Assembly: GCA_025809375.1 (NCBI GenBank)
Contig: CP099514.1
Coordinates: forward strand, 124,001-188,000
From: Bacillus zhangzhouensis
Lineage (GTDB): Bacteria; Bacillota; Bacilli; Bacillales; Bacillaceae
Reading direction: 5' to 3'
Length of the DNA stretch: 64,000 nt
In this document: in pieces, positions 54,119 through 62,774 of the stretch
Position numbering within the stretch: the stretch's first letter is position 1
How the letters are laid out: every line of letters starts with the position of its first letter
The notes under the pieces: model-generated
Database searches by the model: none
The model's input: the letters and a program-made list of their open reading frames with translations, nothing else
Told to the model about the DNA's origin: nothing
Made by a program: the position numbers and the translations under genes

Positions 54119-55474
54119 TTACTGAAAAGATTCGTAGATTGCGGTCATGATGCTCCCATAAGTACCAGTTGGGAACAGGTCACCTTCAAATTGATTAGGA
54201 TTGGTTTCTGGTGAAACAACGGGTGAATGTTTCTTATTCGTCAGCAAAACGACACCTACATTGTGTTTAGGATCAATTAACGTCATTGTGCCGGTCCAGC
54301 CAGTATGTCCATAGGCTTCGTTACTTGCATGTTTTCCAAACATCCATTCCATGTCAGTATGACCGTTTTTTCGCCAGCCTAGCCCGTAAGTTGGATTCGT
54401 ATCAGATGAGGCTGTAAAGAGTTCGATAGAAGCTTGATCAAAGATGGTTGTTTTTCCATAGCTTCCTCTGTTAAGCATCAGCTGAAGCAGCACGGCCATA
54501 TCTGAGGTGTTCGAGAAAAGTCCAGCGTGGCCGGAGATACCTGCCATTGAGTAATATGCTTTCTCGTCGTGTACTTCACCTAGCAGGGTATACCGTCGGA
54601 TGTTTTCAAAATCGATCACACCGTCTCGTGAATTGCCTAAACGTTCAGTTGCTGCAAAATGCTTCGGCTTGAACCCTTTTTGCAGAGGATTGAACAATGT
54701 ATGTTTGAGGCCTAGCGGACGATAAATTGTCGACTCGACATATTGATCAAGACGCATACCTGTTTTCTTCTCGATGATCATGCCTAGCAGCATATAATCA
54801 ATATCACTATAAATGTGCTGGGTACCTGGCTTGTATTGCAGCGGTATCTTTGGCAGCCATTTCATCGTTGTTTTTCTGTCTTGAGAGAAAAAAGAGCCAG
54901 CCGATTCTTTGCTATAAAATAAGACACTGGAAGGGAGACCGGCAGAATGGGTGAGAAGATCCTTTACCCGAAGCTGGTCTTTACCGGTTACCTTTGCATC
55001 AGGTTCATCCTGAAAATCTGGAAGGATGGTCTGTATTTTTTCGTTGACATCAAGTTTTTGCTCGTAGACAAGCTTTTGCAGGGCATAGTTGGTCGCGTAC
55101 ATTTTTGTATTGGATGCCAAATCGAATAGTGTATCCTTTTTCATTTTTTTATACGATTTGAGCTCTGACGTGCCATCGTATTTTTGACGGTAGCCATAGG
55201 CTTTTTGATGGACGATCTTTCCGTCCTTGATAATGATGAGAGCGGCTCCTGGAAATCCTGCTTTAATGTCATTTTGAATCATTTGATCAACCTTCCTCAG
55301 CTGCCTGGAAGAAAAACCTACTTGTTCCGGTTGTTTTGCTTTTTTTAAGACGGGATATTTTTCAGGTGCTGTTTTAGACAAAGACGATACAGGATGGGAG
55401 CTAGTTGCAAATGTTTGTACTGGTAACCCAAGGAGCATGAACAGACATGTGATCAAAAGAGAACATTTCTTCAA
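54119..55474 (-). CDS. amiE: N-acetylmuramyl-L-alanine amidase AmiE (beta-lactamase fold)
   Basis: Exported amidase splitting MurNAc from the peptide once NagZ has removed GlcNAc. It has 451 residues, TTG 55474 behind AAGGAGGTCTAGACC, signal peptide (1-24), serine-protease-like penicillin-binding fold with S121-N-T-K124 (SxxK) and a Tyr/Asn pair region (HIYSDIDY). It ends 13 bases before nagZ. Amidase role is from the B. subtilis orthologue. Confidence 0.93.
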   Translation of the reverse strand: MKKCSLLITCLFMLLGLPVQTFATSSHPVSSLSKTAPEKYPVLKKAKQPEQVGFSSRQLRKVDQMIQNDIKAGFPGAALIIIKDGKIVHQKAYGYRQKYDGTSELKSYKKMKKDTLFDLASNTKMYATNYALQKLVYEQKLDVNEKIQTILPDFQDEPDAKVTGKDQLRVKDLLTHSAGLPSSVLFYSKESAGSFFSQDRKTTMKWLPKIPLQYKPGTQHIYSDIDYMLLGMIIEKKTGMRLDQYVESTIYRPLGLKHTLFNPLQKGFKPKHFAATERLGNSRDGVIDFENIRRYTLLGEVHDEKAYYSMAGISGHAGLFSNTSDMAVLLQLMLNRGSYGKTTIFDQASIELFTASSDTNPTYGLGWRKNGHTDMEWMFGKHASNEAYGHTGWTGTMTLIDPKHNVGVVLLTNKKHSPVVSPETNPNQFEGDLFPTGTYGSIMTAIYESFQ

Positions 55475-55488
55475 AGGTCTAGACCTCC

Positions 55489-56868
55489 TTATTGAGTGTG
55501 ATCTTTGAATTCAACAGCCATATCATCATGAAAACCAAATAAGTATGTGAAGAAAAATCCAGCAACATATGCGATAAATAGTCCAATTAAGTAAAGAAGC
55601 ATTTGATGTGTGTGAACAATAAAGGTTAATGGAAGACCGGATACACCGATGGCTTTCGTCGCAATTTGGAAATAAGATTGAAATGCGCCGCCGATTCCTG
55701 CACCAAGACAAGCGGTGAGAAATGGTCGTCCGAGTGGGAGTGTGACACCGAAAATAAGTGGTTCGCCAATACCCAGCATTCCTGAAGGAAGTCCGCCAGC
55801 AATGGCTCTTTTGAGCTTTTTCTTTTTTGTTTTCATATAAATGGCGAATGCAGCGCCTACCTGTCCTGCACCACCCATAGCGAGAATTGGAAGCAACGGG
55901 TCATCTCCAATTGAATTGATGAGTTCCATATGAATCGGTGTCAGCCCTTGGTGAAGTCCTGTTACAACAAGTGGAAGGAAGGTCGCACCAAGAACAAATC
56001 CTGCGAAGATTCCGCCTATATTTAATAGGTAAGTCAGTCCTGAGGTGATGGCATCTGATATAAATCCGCCGACTGGCATGAAGACAATGTACGTGAAAAT
56101 GCCTGTAATGAGTAGTGTGATGGTTGGTGTGACGATGATATCAAGTGATTGGGGAACGAAGCGTCTAATTAGGGTTTCCACAAGTGCCATAAAGATGGCT
56201 GCTAGAAGAACACCGATGAGTCCACCTCTGCCTGGGAGAATATTAGTGCCAAATAACATAATGTCTGCGGAGGCTGGATTAATAATGAGGATACCAGCTA
56301 ATGCGCCTAATGCAGGAGAGCCTCCAAATTCCTTTGCGGCATTTGTTCCGACTAATATCCCGAAATAAGCGAAAAGGCCAGAACCTATCACTGTTAAAAT
56401 AATTGCAGCTTGAGATTTTTCATCAAGCCAGCCTGCTTGCACGATCGCTTTTGTAATCCCGGTAATAAGACCTGAGGCAACCAGTGCTGGAATGATTGGA
56501 ATGAAAATGCTGGCAATCCGCCGTAAGAACAGCTTGAACGGTGTGCGGTTCTTTTGAGAAATGGCTTGTTTGTTTTTTAGTGCTTCGTTATTTAAATCAT
56601 AAGAACCAGAGGCATTTAGCAGCTGTTCAAACGCACTTGATACTTGGTTGACAACACCAGTGCCTAAAATGATTTGAAGCGTTTCTGCCTCGACGACGCC
56701 AATGACGCCATCGAGTTCTTTGATTGCTGTGACATGAACTTTTTCATTGTCCATCGGTGTAATTCGGAGCCTTGTCATACAATGTGTATGGGAAGAGATA
56801 TTTTCTGAACCACCACAGAGTAAAAGAATGTCTTTCGCCAACTGTTGATATGTCTTTTGATGACTCAT
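55489..56868 (-). CDS. murP: MurNAc-specific PTS enzyme IIBC (MurP)
   Basis: Imports MurNAc and phosphorylates it to MurNAc-6-phosphate. It has 459 residues: EIIB domain (1-90) with the phosphorylated Cys18 (LCGGSENI) and CMTRLR, then the EIIC membrane domain (about 115-450) with around ten spans. No EIIA domain is attached; another EIIA (glucose type) must serve. It overlaps murR by 4 bases. ATG 56868 (minus), binding site GGGGGATGCAAC. Confidence 0.94.
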   Translation of the reverse strand: MSHQKTYQQLAKDILLLCGGSENISSHTHCMTRLRITPMDNEKVHVTAIKELDGVIGVVEAETLQIILGTGVVNQVSSAFEQLLNASGSYDLNNEALKNKQAISQKNRTPFKLFLRRIASIFIPIIPALVASGLITGITKAIVQAGWLDEKSQAAIILTVIGSGLFAYFGILVGTNAAKEFGGSPALGALAGILIINPASADIMLFGTNILPGRGGLIGVLLAAIFMALVETLIRRFVPQSLDIIVTPTITLLITGIFTYIVFMPVGGFISDAITSGLTYLLNIGGIFAGFVLGATFLPLVVTGLHQGLTPIHMELINSIGDDPLLPILAMGGAGQVGAAFAIYMKTKKKKLKRAIAGGLPSGMLGIGEPLIFGVTLPLGRPFLTACLGAGIGGAFQSYFQIATKAIGVSGLPLTFIVHTHQMLLYLIGLFIAYVAGFFFTYLFGFHDDMAVEFKDHTQ

Positions 56869-57734
56869 GTTGCATCCCCCTTTGATTTTCGTTTCATGGA
56901 GCGGATGGCATGCCTTGTTTTGTCAATATATTGGGCTGTCTCTTCATATTGACGAGAAGCTAAACTGAGGAACAAGACATCAATTAAGTAGAGCTGTGCC
57001 ATTCTAGAGGAAGTGGCAGCACTGCGAAAAGGTGCTTCATTGGAACCGGACGTCGATAGGTGAACATCACATAAAGCAGAAACGCTTGTATGACCTGGAT
57101 GTGTTAAAGCAATGGTTTTCACTTGATTGTCTTTTGCGAGCTGGAGGGCTTGAATGATGTCTAATGTTTCTCCTGAAAAGGAGATACCAAACACAATGTC
57201 ATTCTCACCCGCATTTGCAATGACCGTAGATGCAATGTGCATGTCAGTGAAGGCTGTCGCTGCATAGTTAATTCTGAGAAATTTCTGCTGGGCATCAGCT
57301 GCGACGATGCCAGATGCACCAACACCGATAAAATGAATTTGGTTTGCATGCAGCAGTAATTGAACAGCCTTTTCTAAAGCATCTGCATTTAAAATAGAAG
57401 CGGTGTCCTTAATCGATTGAATCGAGTTTCCTGCTGTTTTTTGAATAATGGATTGAAGCGGTTCATCTTGTTCGATATCTCTGTAGCCTTGTTTATCGTC
57501 ATGCATCAAGTCTCCAGCGATCCGCATTTTTAAATCGTGATAGCCATCCAGCCCGAGAGATTTACAAAGACGGATGACTGCAGAGCTGCTTGCGCCGGCT
57601 GCCTGACTAATTTCGTGTACTGTGCTTTTAATGACTTTGTCAGGATGGGCAAGGATATAGTCTGCAATGATTTTTTCAGATTGGGGAAGCTTTGATTTGA
57701 TTGTGTGTAGTAGGGTAAGTCCACCTGCTGACAT
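56865..57734 (-). CDS. murR: RpiR-family transcriptional regulator MurR
   Basis: A 289-residue regulator: N-terminal HTH_6 (about 1-80; AAGASSSAVIRLCKSLGLDG helix-turn-helix) and a C-terminal SIS domain (about 125-255) that binds sugar phosphate. In B. subtilis MurR represses the mur operon and MurNAc-6-phosphate relieves this. Operon position between murQ and murP. ATG 57734 (minus) behind AAAGGAGGCAGAGCTC. The likely operator is the palindrome at 58711-58741. Confidence 0.94.
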   Translation of the reverse strand: MSAGGLTLLHTIKSKLPQSEKIIADYILAHPDKVIKSTVHEISQAAGASSSAVIRLCKSLGLDGYHDLKMRIAGDLMHDDKQGYRDIEQDEPLQSIIQKTAGNSIQSIKDTASILNADALEKAVQLLLHANQIHFIGVGASGIVAADAQQKFLRINYAATAFTDMHIASTVIANAGENDIVFGISFSGETLDIIQALQLAKDNQVKTIALTHPGHTSVSALCDVHLSTSGSNEAPFRSAATSSRMAQLYLIDVLFLSLASRQYEETAQYIDKTRHAIRSMKRKSKGDAT

Positions 57735-57748
57735 GAGCTCTGCCTCCT

Positions 57749-58660
57749 TTAGGATTGATAACGTGAGATCGCTTTGTCAATATGGCCATTCGTTTTGTTG
57801 AGTAAATCTTTGGCTGTTTTCTTGTCGGTGTTTGTTTGGAGCATGACGATGGCCGTTTTGACTTCTAAGTCTGCTGCTTCAAGAGTCTTCACGGCTTGTT
57901 CGTAGGAAGCATTTGTCACATGTTGAATGATGGTGATGGCGCGTTCTTTTAATTTATGATTGCTGACTTTTACATCAACCATCAGGTTTTCATATACTTT
58001 GCCTTGTCTGATCATGACTGAGGTGGAAAGCATATTTAAAATCATTTTATGAGCGGATGCTGCTTTCATTCTTGTTGACCCAGTGATGGCTTCTGGTCCT
58101 ACAATAACCTCAATGGCGCAATCTGCAAGCTCGCTAATTTCTGCTTGTTCATTGCAGCTGAGGGCTACTGTTTTAGCTCCAATTGACTTTGCGTAATTTA
58201 AAGCGCCGATGATATAAGGTGTCCTGCCGCTTGCGGCAATACCGACGACTGTATCTTTTGATGTCAGGTGGATGTGTACTAAATCCTGTTTGCCGGCATC
58301 TTCACTGTCTTCCACATCTTCGGCAGCTTGAGAAAAGGCTGAGTTCCCGCCTGCCATAATGCCTATAATCACATCAGGTGAGACGCTATAGGTTGGGGGA
58401 CATTCGACAGCATCCATTACGCCAATTCTACCGCTTGTTCCGGCGCCTAAATAAACGAGTCTGCCTCCATTTGAGATGGATTCATAGGCAAAGTCACTAG
58501 CTGTTTTGACATGTGGGAGGACAAGGTTGACTGCTTGAGCGACCTTCATATCTTCTTCATTAATCATCTGGAGCATTTCAAGCGGTTCTGCTTGAGAAAT
58601 TCCCATTGTGTTGGGGTTTCTAGATTCTGTTGTCAAAGAACGCAGTTGAGATGGCTGCAT
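57749..58660 (-). CDS. murQ: MurNAc-6-phosphate etherase MurQ
   Basis: Cleaves the lactyl ether of MurNAc-6-phosphate to GlcNAc-6-phosphate and D-lactate in the cytoplasm. It has 303 residues with a SIS domain (about 55-215), [20 protein letters not shown] (71-90, with the catalytic-type glutamate in AVECPP) and a C-terminal helical part. ATG 58660 (minus) behind AAGGAGGTATGTCAC. First gene of the operon murQ-murR-murP-amiE-nagZ-namZ. Confidence 0.95.
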   Translation of the reverse strand: MQPSQLRSLTTESRNPNTMGISQAEPLEMLQMINEEDMKVAQAVNLVLPHVKTASDFAYESISNGGRLVYLGAGTSGRIGVMDAVECPPTYSVSPDVIIGIMAGGNSAFSQAAEDVEDSEDAGKQDLVHIHLTSKDTVVGIAASGRTPYIIGALNYAKSIGAKTVALSCNEQAEISELADCAIEVIVGPEAITGSTRMKAASAHKMILNMLSTSVMIRQGKVYENLMVDVKVSNHKLKERAITIIQHVTNASYEQAVKTLEAADLEVKTAIVMLQTNTDKKTAKDLLNKTNGHIDKAISRYQS

Positions 58661-58689
58661 GTGACATACCTCCTTATTTCTTCATTTTC

Positions 58690-58718
58690 AGTATATTGGG
58701 TATGATATGAAATTTCAA
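58690..58718 (-). promoter_or_regulatory. sigma-A promoter of the mur operon
   Basis: Read on the minus strand: TTGAAA (58718-58713), 17 bases, TATACT (58695-58690), about 30 bases before murQ ATG. The -35 lies inside the left arm of the palindrome. Confidence 0.8.
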
Positions 58719-58741
58719 TATTATATTTGAATATTGAAATT
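58711..58741 (-). promoter_or_regulatory. palindromic operator over the murQ promoter (likely MurR site)
   Basis: AATTTCAATATT (58711-58722) and AATATTGAAATT (58730-58741) are perfect 12-bp inverted repeats, 7 bases apart. TGAAAT (58708-58713) and ATTTCA (58744-58749) extend the symmetry outward. Covering the -35, this is the expected place for a repressor; MurR is the obvious candidate, being encoded next to it. Confidence 0.75.
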
Positions 58742-58804
58742 ATATTTCAGTCGATATGTTGAACGAATAGGGGATAAATAGTTAGAAAATAAAAAAAATA
58801 AAAA

Positions 58805-58824
58805 TCCCCTTTACAAAAGGGGGA
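58805..58824 (-). terminator. minus-strand terminator-like hairpin ahead of the tRNA cluster
   Basis: TCCCC (58805-58809) pairs with GGGGA (58820-58824), extended by T-A pairs; on the minus strand a long T-rich run (ATTTTTATTTTTTTT) follows. It would stop antisense transcripts coming from the tRNA genes towards murQ. Confidence 0.5.
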
Positions 58825-58839
58825 CAACCTGTATATAAT
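58810..58839 (+). promoter_or_regulatory. promoter of the five-tRNA operon
   Basis: TTTACA (58810-58815), 18 bases, TATAAT (58834-58839), about 40 bases before the first tRNA. A consensus -10 and a -35 with one mismatch. Confidence 0.75.
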
Positions 58840-58880
58840 AACTTTTGTCAGCTTCACGGAAACAACAAACTTGACAAACT

Positions 58881-58955
58881 GGCCCGTTGGTCAAGCGGTT
58901 AAGACACCGCCCTTTCACGGCGGTAACACGGGTTCGAATCCCGTACGGGTCACCA
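58881..58955 (+). tRNA. tRNA-Glu (TTC)
   Basis: Acceptor GGCCCGT pairs with ACGGGTC (one G-U); anticodon loop CTTTCAC gives TTC. CCA encoded. 75 bases. Confidence 0.97.
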
Positions 58956-58961
58956 TGATGT

Positions 58962-59037
58962 GGAGGATTAGCTCAGCTGGGAGAGCATCTGCCTTACAAG
59001 CAGAGGGTCGGCGGTTCGAGCCCGTCATCCTCCACCA
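58962..59037 (+). tRNA. tRNA-Val (TAC)
   Basis: Acceptor GGAGGAT pairs with ATCCTCC; anticodon loop CTTACAA gives TAC. CCA encoded. 76 bases. Confidence 0.97.
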
Positions 59038-59040
59038 TAT

Positions 59041-59113
<73 letters not shown>

Positions 59114-59140
59114 CTGTTTTTCTTTATCAATTCAATATGT

Positions 59141-59225
59141 GGAGGGGTAGCGAAGTGGCTAAACGCGGCGGACTGTAAATCCGCTCCCTCCGGGTTCGGC
59201 GGTTCGAATCCGTCCCCCTCCACCA
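59141..59225 (+). tRNA. tRNA-Tyr (GTA)
   Basis: Long variable arm, 85 bases. Acceptor GGAGGGG with CCCCTCC; anticodon loop CTGTAAA gives GTA. CCA encoded. Confidence 0.97.
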
Positions 59226-59229
59226 TTTT

Positions 59230-59301
59230 TGGGCTATAGCCAAGCGGTAAGGCAACGGACTTTGACTCCGTCATGCGTTGGTTCGAATCCAGCTAGCCCA
59301 G
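59230..59301 (+). tRNA. tRNA-Gln (TTG)
   Basis: Acceptor TGGGCTA pairs with TAGCCCA; anticodon loop CTTTGAC gives TTG. CCA not encoded (GTTA follows). 72 bases. Confidence 0.97.
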
Positions 59302-59303
59302 TT

Positions 59304-59335
59304 AAGACACCTTTTTCAAAAAGGTGTCTTTTTTT
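59304..59335 (+). terminator. terminator of the five-tRNA operon
   Basis: AAGACACCTTTTT (59304-59316) pairs with AAAAAGGTGTCTT (59318-59330), followed by TTTTT. Very strong. Confidence 0.93.
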
Positions 59336-59378
59336 ATGTTGGCAGAGGGACTGTATAACTATTCAAAATGTTGTTGAG

Positions 59379-59408
59379 TTGAGTCAGAAGGCATCAAGAA
59401 AGTAAAAT
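59379..59408 (+). promoter_or_regulatory. candidate sigma-A promoter of the arginase gene
   Basis: TTGAGT (59379-59384), 18 bases, TAAAAT (59403-59408), about 30 bases before the ATG. Moderate match. A -12/-24-like sequence lies further upstream at 59339-59355. Confidence 0.4.
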
Positions 59409-59437
59409 ATAAGCATGAACAGAAAGGGGATGTACAT

Positions 59438-60349
59438 ATGGGAGAGCAAAAGAAGGTCACGATTGTCGGAGTTCCGATGGACTTGGGTCAAACGAGAAGA
59501 GGCGTCGATATGGGGCCGAGTGCGATTCGTTGTGCAGGTGTAAAAGAAAAATTGGAAACGCTCTCATTTGATGTAGAGGATCTCGGAGATATTCCAGTTG
59601 AACAAAGAGATGATGAGAAAGGTTTATATACAAGTGAAAAACTAAAAAATTTGACGGAGAATGCTGGTGCGAATCAGCTGCTTGCTGAGAAGGTTGACAG
59701 TATTGTGCAATCTGGTTCGTTCCCGCTCATTTTAGGCGGTGATCACAGCATCGCGATTGGCACACTTGCTGGGGTAGCCAAGCATTATGAAAATTTAGGT
59801 GTCATTTGGTGTGATGCACATGGGGATTTAAATACGGAGGAAACGTCTCCTTCTGGGAATATACATGGCATGCCACTTGCTGTGAGTCTCGGTCTAGGGC
59901 ATGCTGATTTAACGAACATTGGCGGTTATTCTCCTAAATTGAAGCCTGAAAATGTCGTTTTAATTGGTGCTCGATCATTAGATGAAGGAGAACGGGCACT
60001 GATTCGAGAGAAAGGCATTAAAGTGTATACGATGCATGAAATTGATCGTTTAGGGATGACAAGGGTGATGGAGGAAGCCATTGCGTATCTAAAGGAAAGA
60101 ACAGATGGTGTCCATCTGTCGCTTGATTTAGACGGACTAGACCCAGCGGAATGCCCTGGTGTAGGCACTCCGGTAGCAGGCGGCATTAGTTACCGGGAGA
60201 GTCATCTCGCAATGGAGCTTTTAGAGGAGGCGGGGATTTTAACTTCTGCTGAATTTGTTGAAGTAAATCCGGTATTAGATGAGAAAAACAAAACAGCAGA
60301 AACGGCAGTTGCGTTAATTGGTTCGTTAATGGGTGAAAAACTATTGTAG
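59438..60349 (+). CDS. rocF: arginase
   Basis: Splits arginine into ornithine and urea. It has 303 residues with the complete manganese site: H103 in GGDHS, D126-A-H128-x-D130 in DAHGD, D230 and D232 in SLDLDGLDP. ATG 59438 lies behind AGAAAGGGGATGTACAT. In B. subtilis rocF belongs to rocDEF; here it stands alone between a tRNA cluster and sigW, so it must have its own control. Confidence 0.95.
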   Translation: MGEQKKVTIVGVPMDLGQTRRGVDMGPSAIRCAGVKEKLETLSFDVEDLGDIPVEQRDDEKGLYTSEKLKNLTENAGANQLLAEKVDSIVQSGSFPLILGGDHSIAIGTLAGVAKHYENLGVIWCDAHGDLNTEETSPSGNIHGMPLAVSLGLGHADLTNIGGYSPKLKPENVVLIGARSLDEGERALIREKGIKVYTMHEIDRLGMTRVMEEAIAYLKERTDGVHLSLDLDGLDPAECPGVGTPVAGGISYRESHLAMELLEEAGILTSAEFVEVNPVLDEKNKTAETAVALIGSLMGEKLL

Positions 60350-60469
60350 AGCGGGACTTGTTCCCGTTCTTTTTTATTTTGGGAAAATTTAAGGATATAT
60401 TAAGGTTTTTACCGGATGATATGGGCAACACACTGTCAAAAATTTGTTACACTATTTTTTAGAGGAGAA

Positions 60470-60495
60470 TGAAACCTTTTGGAAAGAGGTTCGTA
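60470..60495 (+). promoter_or_regulatory. sigma-W autoregulatory promoter
   Basis: TGAAAC (60470-60475), 16 bases, CGTA (60492-60495), about 37 bases before sigW. A perfect fit to the sigma-W consensus TGAAAC-N16-CGTA. Confidence 0.93.
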
Positions 60496-60531
60496 TACAT
60501 AAAGACCGGTGAAGGCAGAGGTTGAATTACT

Positions 60532-61095
60532 ATGGACACAATGATTAAAAAGAGAATTAAGCAAGTGAAAAAAGGCGACCAGAACGCATTTACAGACATT
60601 GTAGACCTGTATAAAGACAAAATTTATCAGCTGTGCTACCGTATGCTTGGGAATGCACACGAAGCGGAGGATATTGCGCAGGAAGCGTTTATTCGTGCCT
60701 ATGTGAATATCGAAAGCTTTGATGTGAATCGCAAGTTTTCCACGTGGCTGTACCGCATTGCAACCAACCTGACCATCGACCGTATTCGAAAAAAAAAGCC
60801 GGATTATTATTTAGATGCAGAGGTGGCAGGAACAGAAGGATTAAATATGTATTCTCAAATTGCTGCTGATGGCATTTTGCCAGAGGATGAGGTGGTGTCT
60901 CTAGAGTTATCGAGTACCATTCAGCAAAAAATTCTAAGATTACCCGATAAATATCGTTCGGTCATCGTATTAAAGTATATTGATGAACTCTCGTTAAAAG
61001 AAATTAGTGAGATTCTGAATATACCAGTTGGTACGGTGAAAACGAGAATACACAGGGGTAGAGAGGCTCTCCGGAAACAGTTGAGAGACCTTTGA
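60532..61095 (+). CDS. sigW: ECF sigma factor SigW
   Basis: Envelope-stress (antibiotic and alkali shock) sigma factor. It has 187 residues: region 2 (about 20-95, QLCYRMLGNAHEAEDIAQEA; STWLYRIATNLTIDRIRKKK recognises the -10) and region 4 (about 125-185, LPDKYRSVIVLKYIDELSLK; GTVKTRIHRGREALRK contacts the -35). ATG 60532 with a weak GAGG binding site. rsiW starts 14 bases after its stop; the pair is autoregulated from the promoter at 60470. Confidence 0.96.
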   Translation: MDTMIKKRIKQVKKGDQNAFTDIVDLYKDKIYQLCYRMLGNAHEAEDIAQEAFIRAYVNIESFDVNRKFSTWLYRIATNLTIDRIRKKKPDYYLDAEVAGTEGLNMYSQIAADGILPEDEVVSLELSSTIQQKILRLPDKYRSVIVLKYIDELSLKEISEILNIPVGTVKTRIHRGREALRKQLRDL

Positions 61096-61109
61096 GTGAG
61101 GTGATTTTG

Positions 61110-61736
61110 ATGAACTGTCAGGATAGAATCGTCCAGCTTATGCATCAGTATTTAGACGGGGACATTGAGCCCCAAGACGAAAAAGAATTAAAAAGCCATC
61201 TGCAATTGTGTGAGGAGTGCCGTACTCATTTTCAACAAATTGAGAAATCCATCGCGCTAGTGCAGAGTACATCTCATATAGAAGCACCATCTGACTTCAC
61301 TGCAAAGGTGATGGCAGGTCTTCCAAAGGAGAAGAAGCGTGTGTCGGTTCAAAGATGGATCAAAGCTCACCCGCTGATGGTAGCTGCTGCTCTCTTTCTC
61401 ATTTTAATGGGAGGCAGTCTGTTTACAAGCTGGAATACCGATCATAATTTCAGTGTGTCAAAGCAGCCGAATCTCGTCGTTGAAAATGATACAGTGACCG
61501 TACCTAAAGGGGAAACCGTAAAAGGTGATGTCACTGTCAAAAATGGCAGGCTGATTGTAGAAGGCAAGGTTGATGGCAATGTCACCGTCGTCAATGGGGA
61601 ACAGCTGACTGCTTCTGCCGGACAAATCACTGGTCAAATTAATGAAATTAATGAAGTGTTTGATTGGATCTGGTACAAAATGAAATCAACCGTACAAAAT
61701 GTGATGCGGGTCATTGGGCCAGAGGAGCAAGAGTAA
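61110..61736 (+). CDS. rsiW: anti-sigma-W factor RsiW
   Basis: Membrane anti-sigma factor that holds SigW until cut by PrsW, RasP and ClpXP. It has 208 residues from ATG 61110 behind GAGTGAGGTGATTTTG, the length known for B. subtilis. The ZAS zinc motif H30-x3-C34-x2-C37 is intact; one membrane span at about 88-104; the outer part has a repeated beta pattern (VTVPKGETVKGDVTVKNGRL). The in-frame start at 61092 overlaps sigW and has no binding site. Confidence 0.95.
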   Translation: MNCQDRIVQLMHQYLDGDIEPQDEKELKSHLQLCEECRTHFQQIEKSIALVQSTSHIEAPSDFTAKVMAGLPKEKKRVSVQRWIKAHPLMVAAALFLILMGGSLFTSWNTDHNFSVSKQPNLVVENDTVTVPKGETVKGDVTVKNGRLIVEGKVDGNVTVVNGEQLTASAGQITGQINEINEVFDWIWYKMKSTVQNVMRVIGPEEQE

Positions 61737-61748
61737 CTCAATCGGCTT

Positions 61749-61779
61749 AAGAGCAGTCTCTAAGGGGGCTGCTCTTTTT
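61749..61779 (+). terminator. terminator after rsiW
   Basis: AAGAGCAG (61749-61756) pairs with CTGCTCTT (61769-61776), then TTT. It separates sigW-rsiW from cdaA. Confidence 0.85.
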
Positions 61780-61858
61780 CTATACATTGGTGAGATTCAC
61801 GCATACTAGTAAGTCAGCCAGATATGGCAACTATTTTCCTTGCTGAAACAAAATGTGG

Positions 61859-61864
61859 TATAAT
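61859..61864 (+). promoter_or_regulatory. extended -10 promoter of cdaA-cdaR
   Basis: TATAAT (61859-61864) with TG at 61856-61857 (TGGTATAAT), an extended -10; -35 weak (TTCCTT, 61836-61841, 17 bases). A second possible start, TTGACA (61879-61884), is framed by the 6-bp inverted repeat CTATGT/ACATAG (61872-61889) but has no clear -10. Confidence 0.65.
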
Positions 61865-61952
61865 AGCCACGCTATGTATTGACACATAGGCTCTTTTTAT
61901 ATAAAAAAATGCATCAAACGAAGAATAACTGAAAATTCTGGAGGACGAGGAA

Positions 61953-62774
61953 ATGGCTTTAGGGGATATTCCTTTTTTGCAGTACCTCGGTAATGCTGTT
62001 GATATTCTCGTTGTTTGGTATGTGATATATAAATTAATGATGGTCATCCGCGGAACAAAAGCGGTTCAGCTTTTAAAGGGAATTGTGGTCATTGTTCTCG
62101 TCAGGATGGGAAGTGCGTATCTCGGTCTTAACACACTTCAATGGCTGATGGACCAAGCGATTACGTGGGGATTCCTTGCGATCATTATTATTTTTCAGCC
62201 AGAGCTAAGGAGAGCGCTTGAGCAGCTTGGGCGCGGCCGTTTCTTCTCAAGAAGCGGGACACCTGTAGAGGAACAGCAGCAGAAAACGATCGAGGCAATT
62301 ACAAAAGCAATTAACTATATGGCAAAACGCAGAATCGGCGCGCTGCTGACAATTGAGCGCGATACCGGAATGAATGATTACATAGAGACAGGAATTCCTT
62401 TGAATGCAAAGGTGAGTTCAGAGCTGCTCATTAATATTTTCATTCCGAATACACCGCTTCATGACGGTGCTGTCATTATGAAGCGGGATGAGATTGCAGC
62501 TGCGGCTTGTTATTTACCGCTGTCAGAAAGTCCTTTTATCTCTAAGGAGCTTGGGACGCGTCATAGGGCGGCAGTTGGGATAAGTGAAGTGACAGACAGC
62601 TTAACTGTCATCGTTTCTGAGGAAACGGGCGGCATTTCTGTCGCAAGAAATGGTGATCTCCACCGAGAATTGACAGAAGAAGCGCTTGAAGAAATGCTGA
62701 TTGCTGAATTTAGTAAGAACAGCAAAGATGCTTCCTCGACCAAATGGTATTGGAGGGGCAAGAAAAATGGATAA
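61953..62774 (+). CDS. cdaA: diadenylate cyclase CdaA
   Basis: Main membrane-bound c-di-AMP synthase, which controls potassium uptake and cell-wall homeostasis. It has 273 residues: three N-terminal membrane segments (about 12-30, 39-57, 66-82) and a DAC domain with D171-G-A173 and the R203-H-R205 motif. ATG 61953 lies behind TGGAGGACGAGGAA. It overlaps cdaR by 8 bases. In B. subtilis the same gene runs cdaA-cdaR-glmM. Confidence 0.96.
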   Translation: MALGDIPFLQYLGNAVDILVVWYVIYKLMMVIRGTKAVQLLKGIVVIVLVRMGSAYLGLNTLQWLMDQAITWGFLAIIIIFQPELRRALEQLGRGRFFSRSGTPVEEQQQKTIEAITKAINYMAKRRIGALLTIERDTGMNDYIETGIPLNAKVSSELLINIFIPNTPLHDGAVIMKRDEIAAAACYLPLSESPFISKELGTRHRAAVGISEVTDSLTVIVSEETGGISVARNGDLHRELTEEALEEMLIAEFSKNSKDASSTKWYWRGKKNG

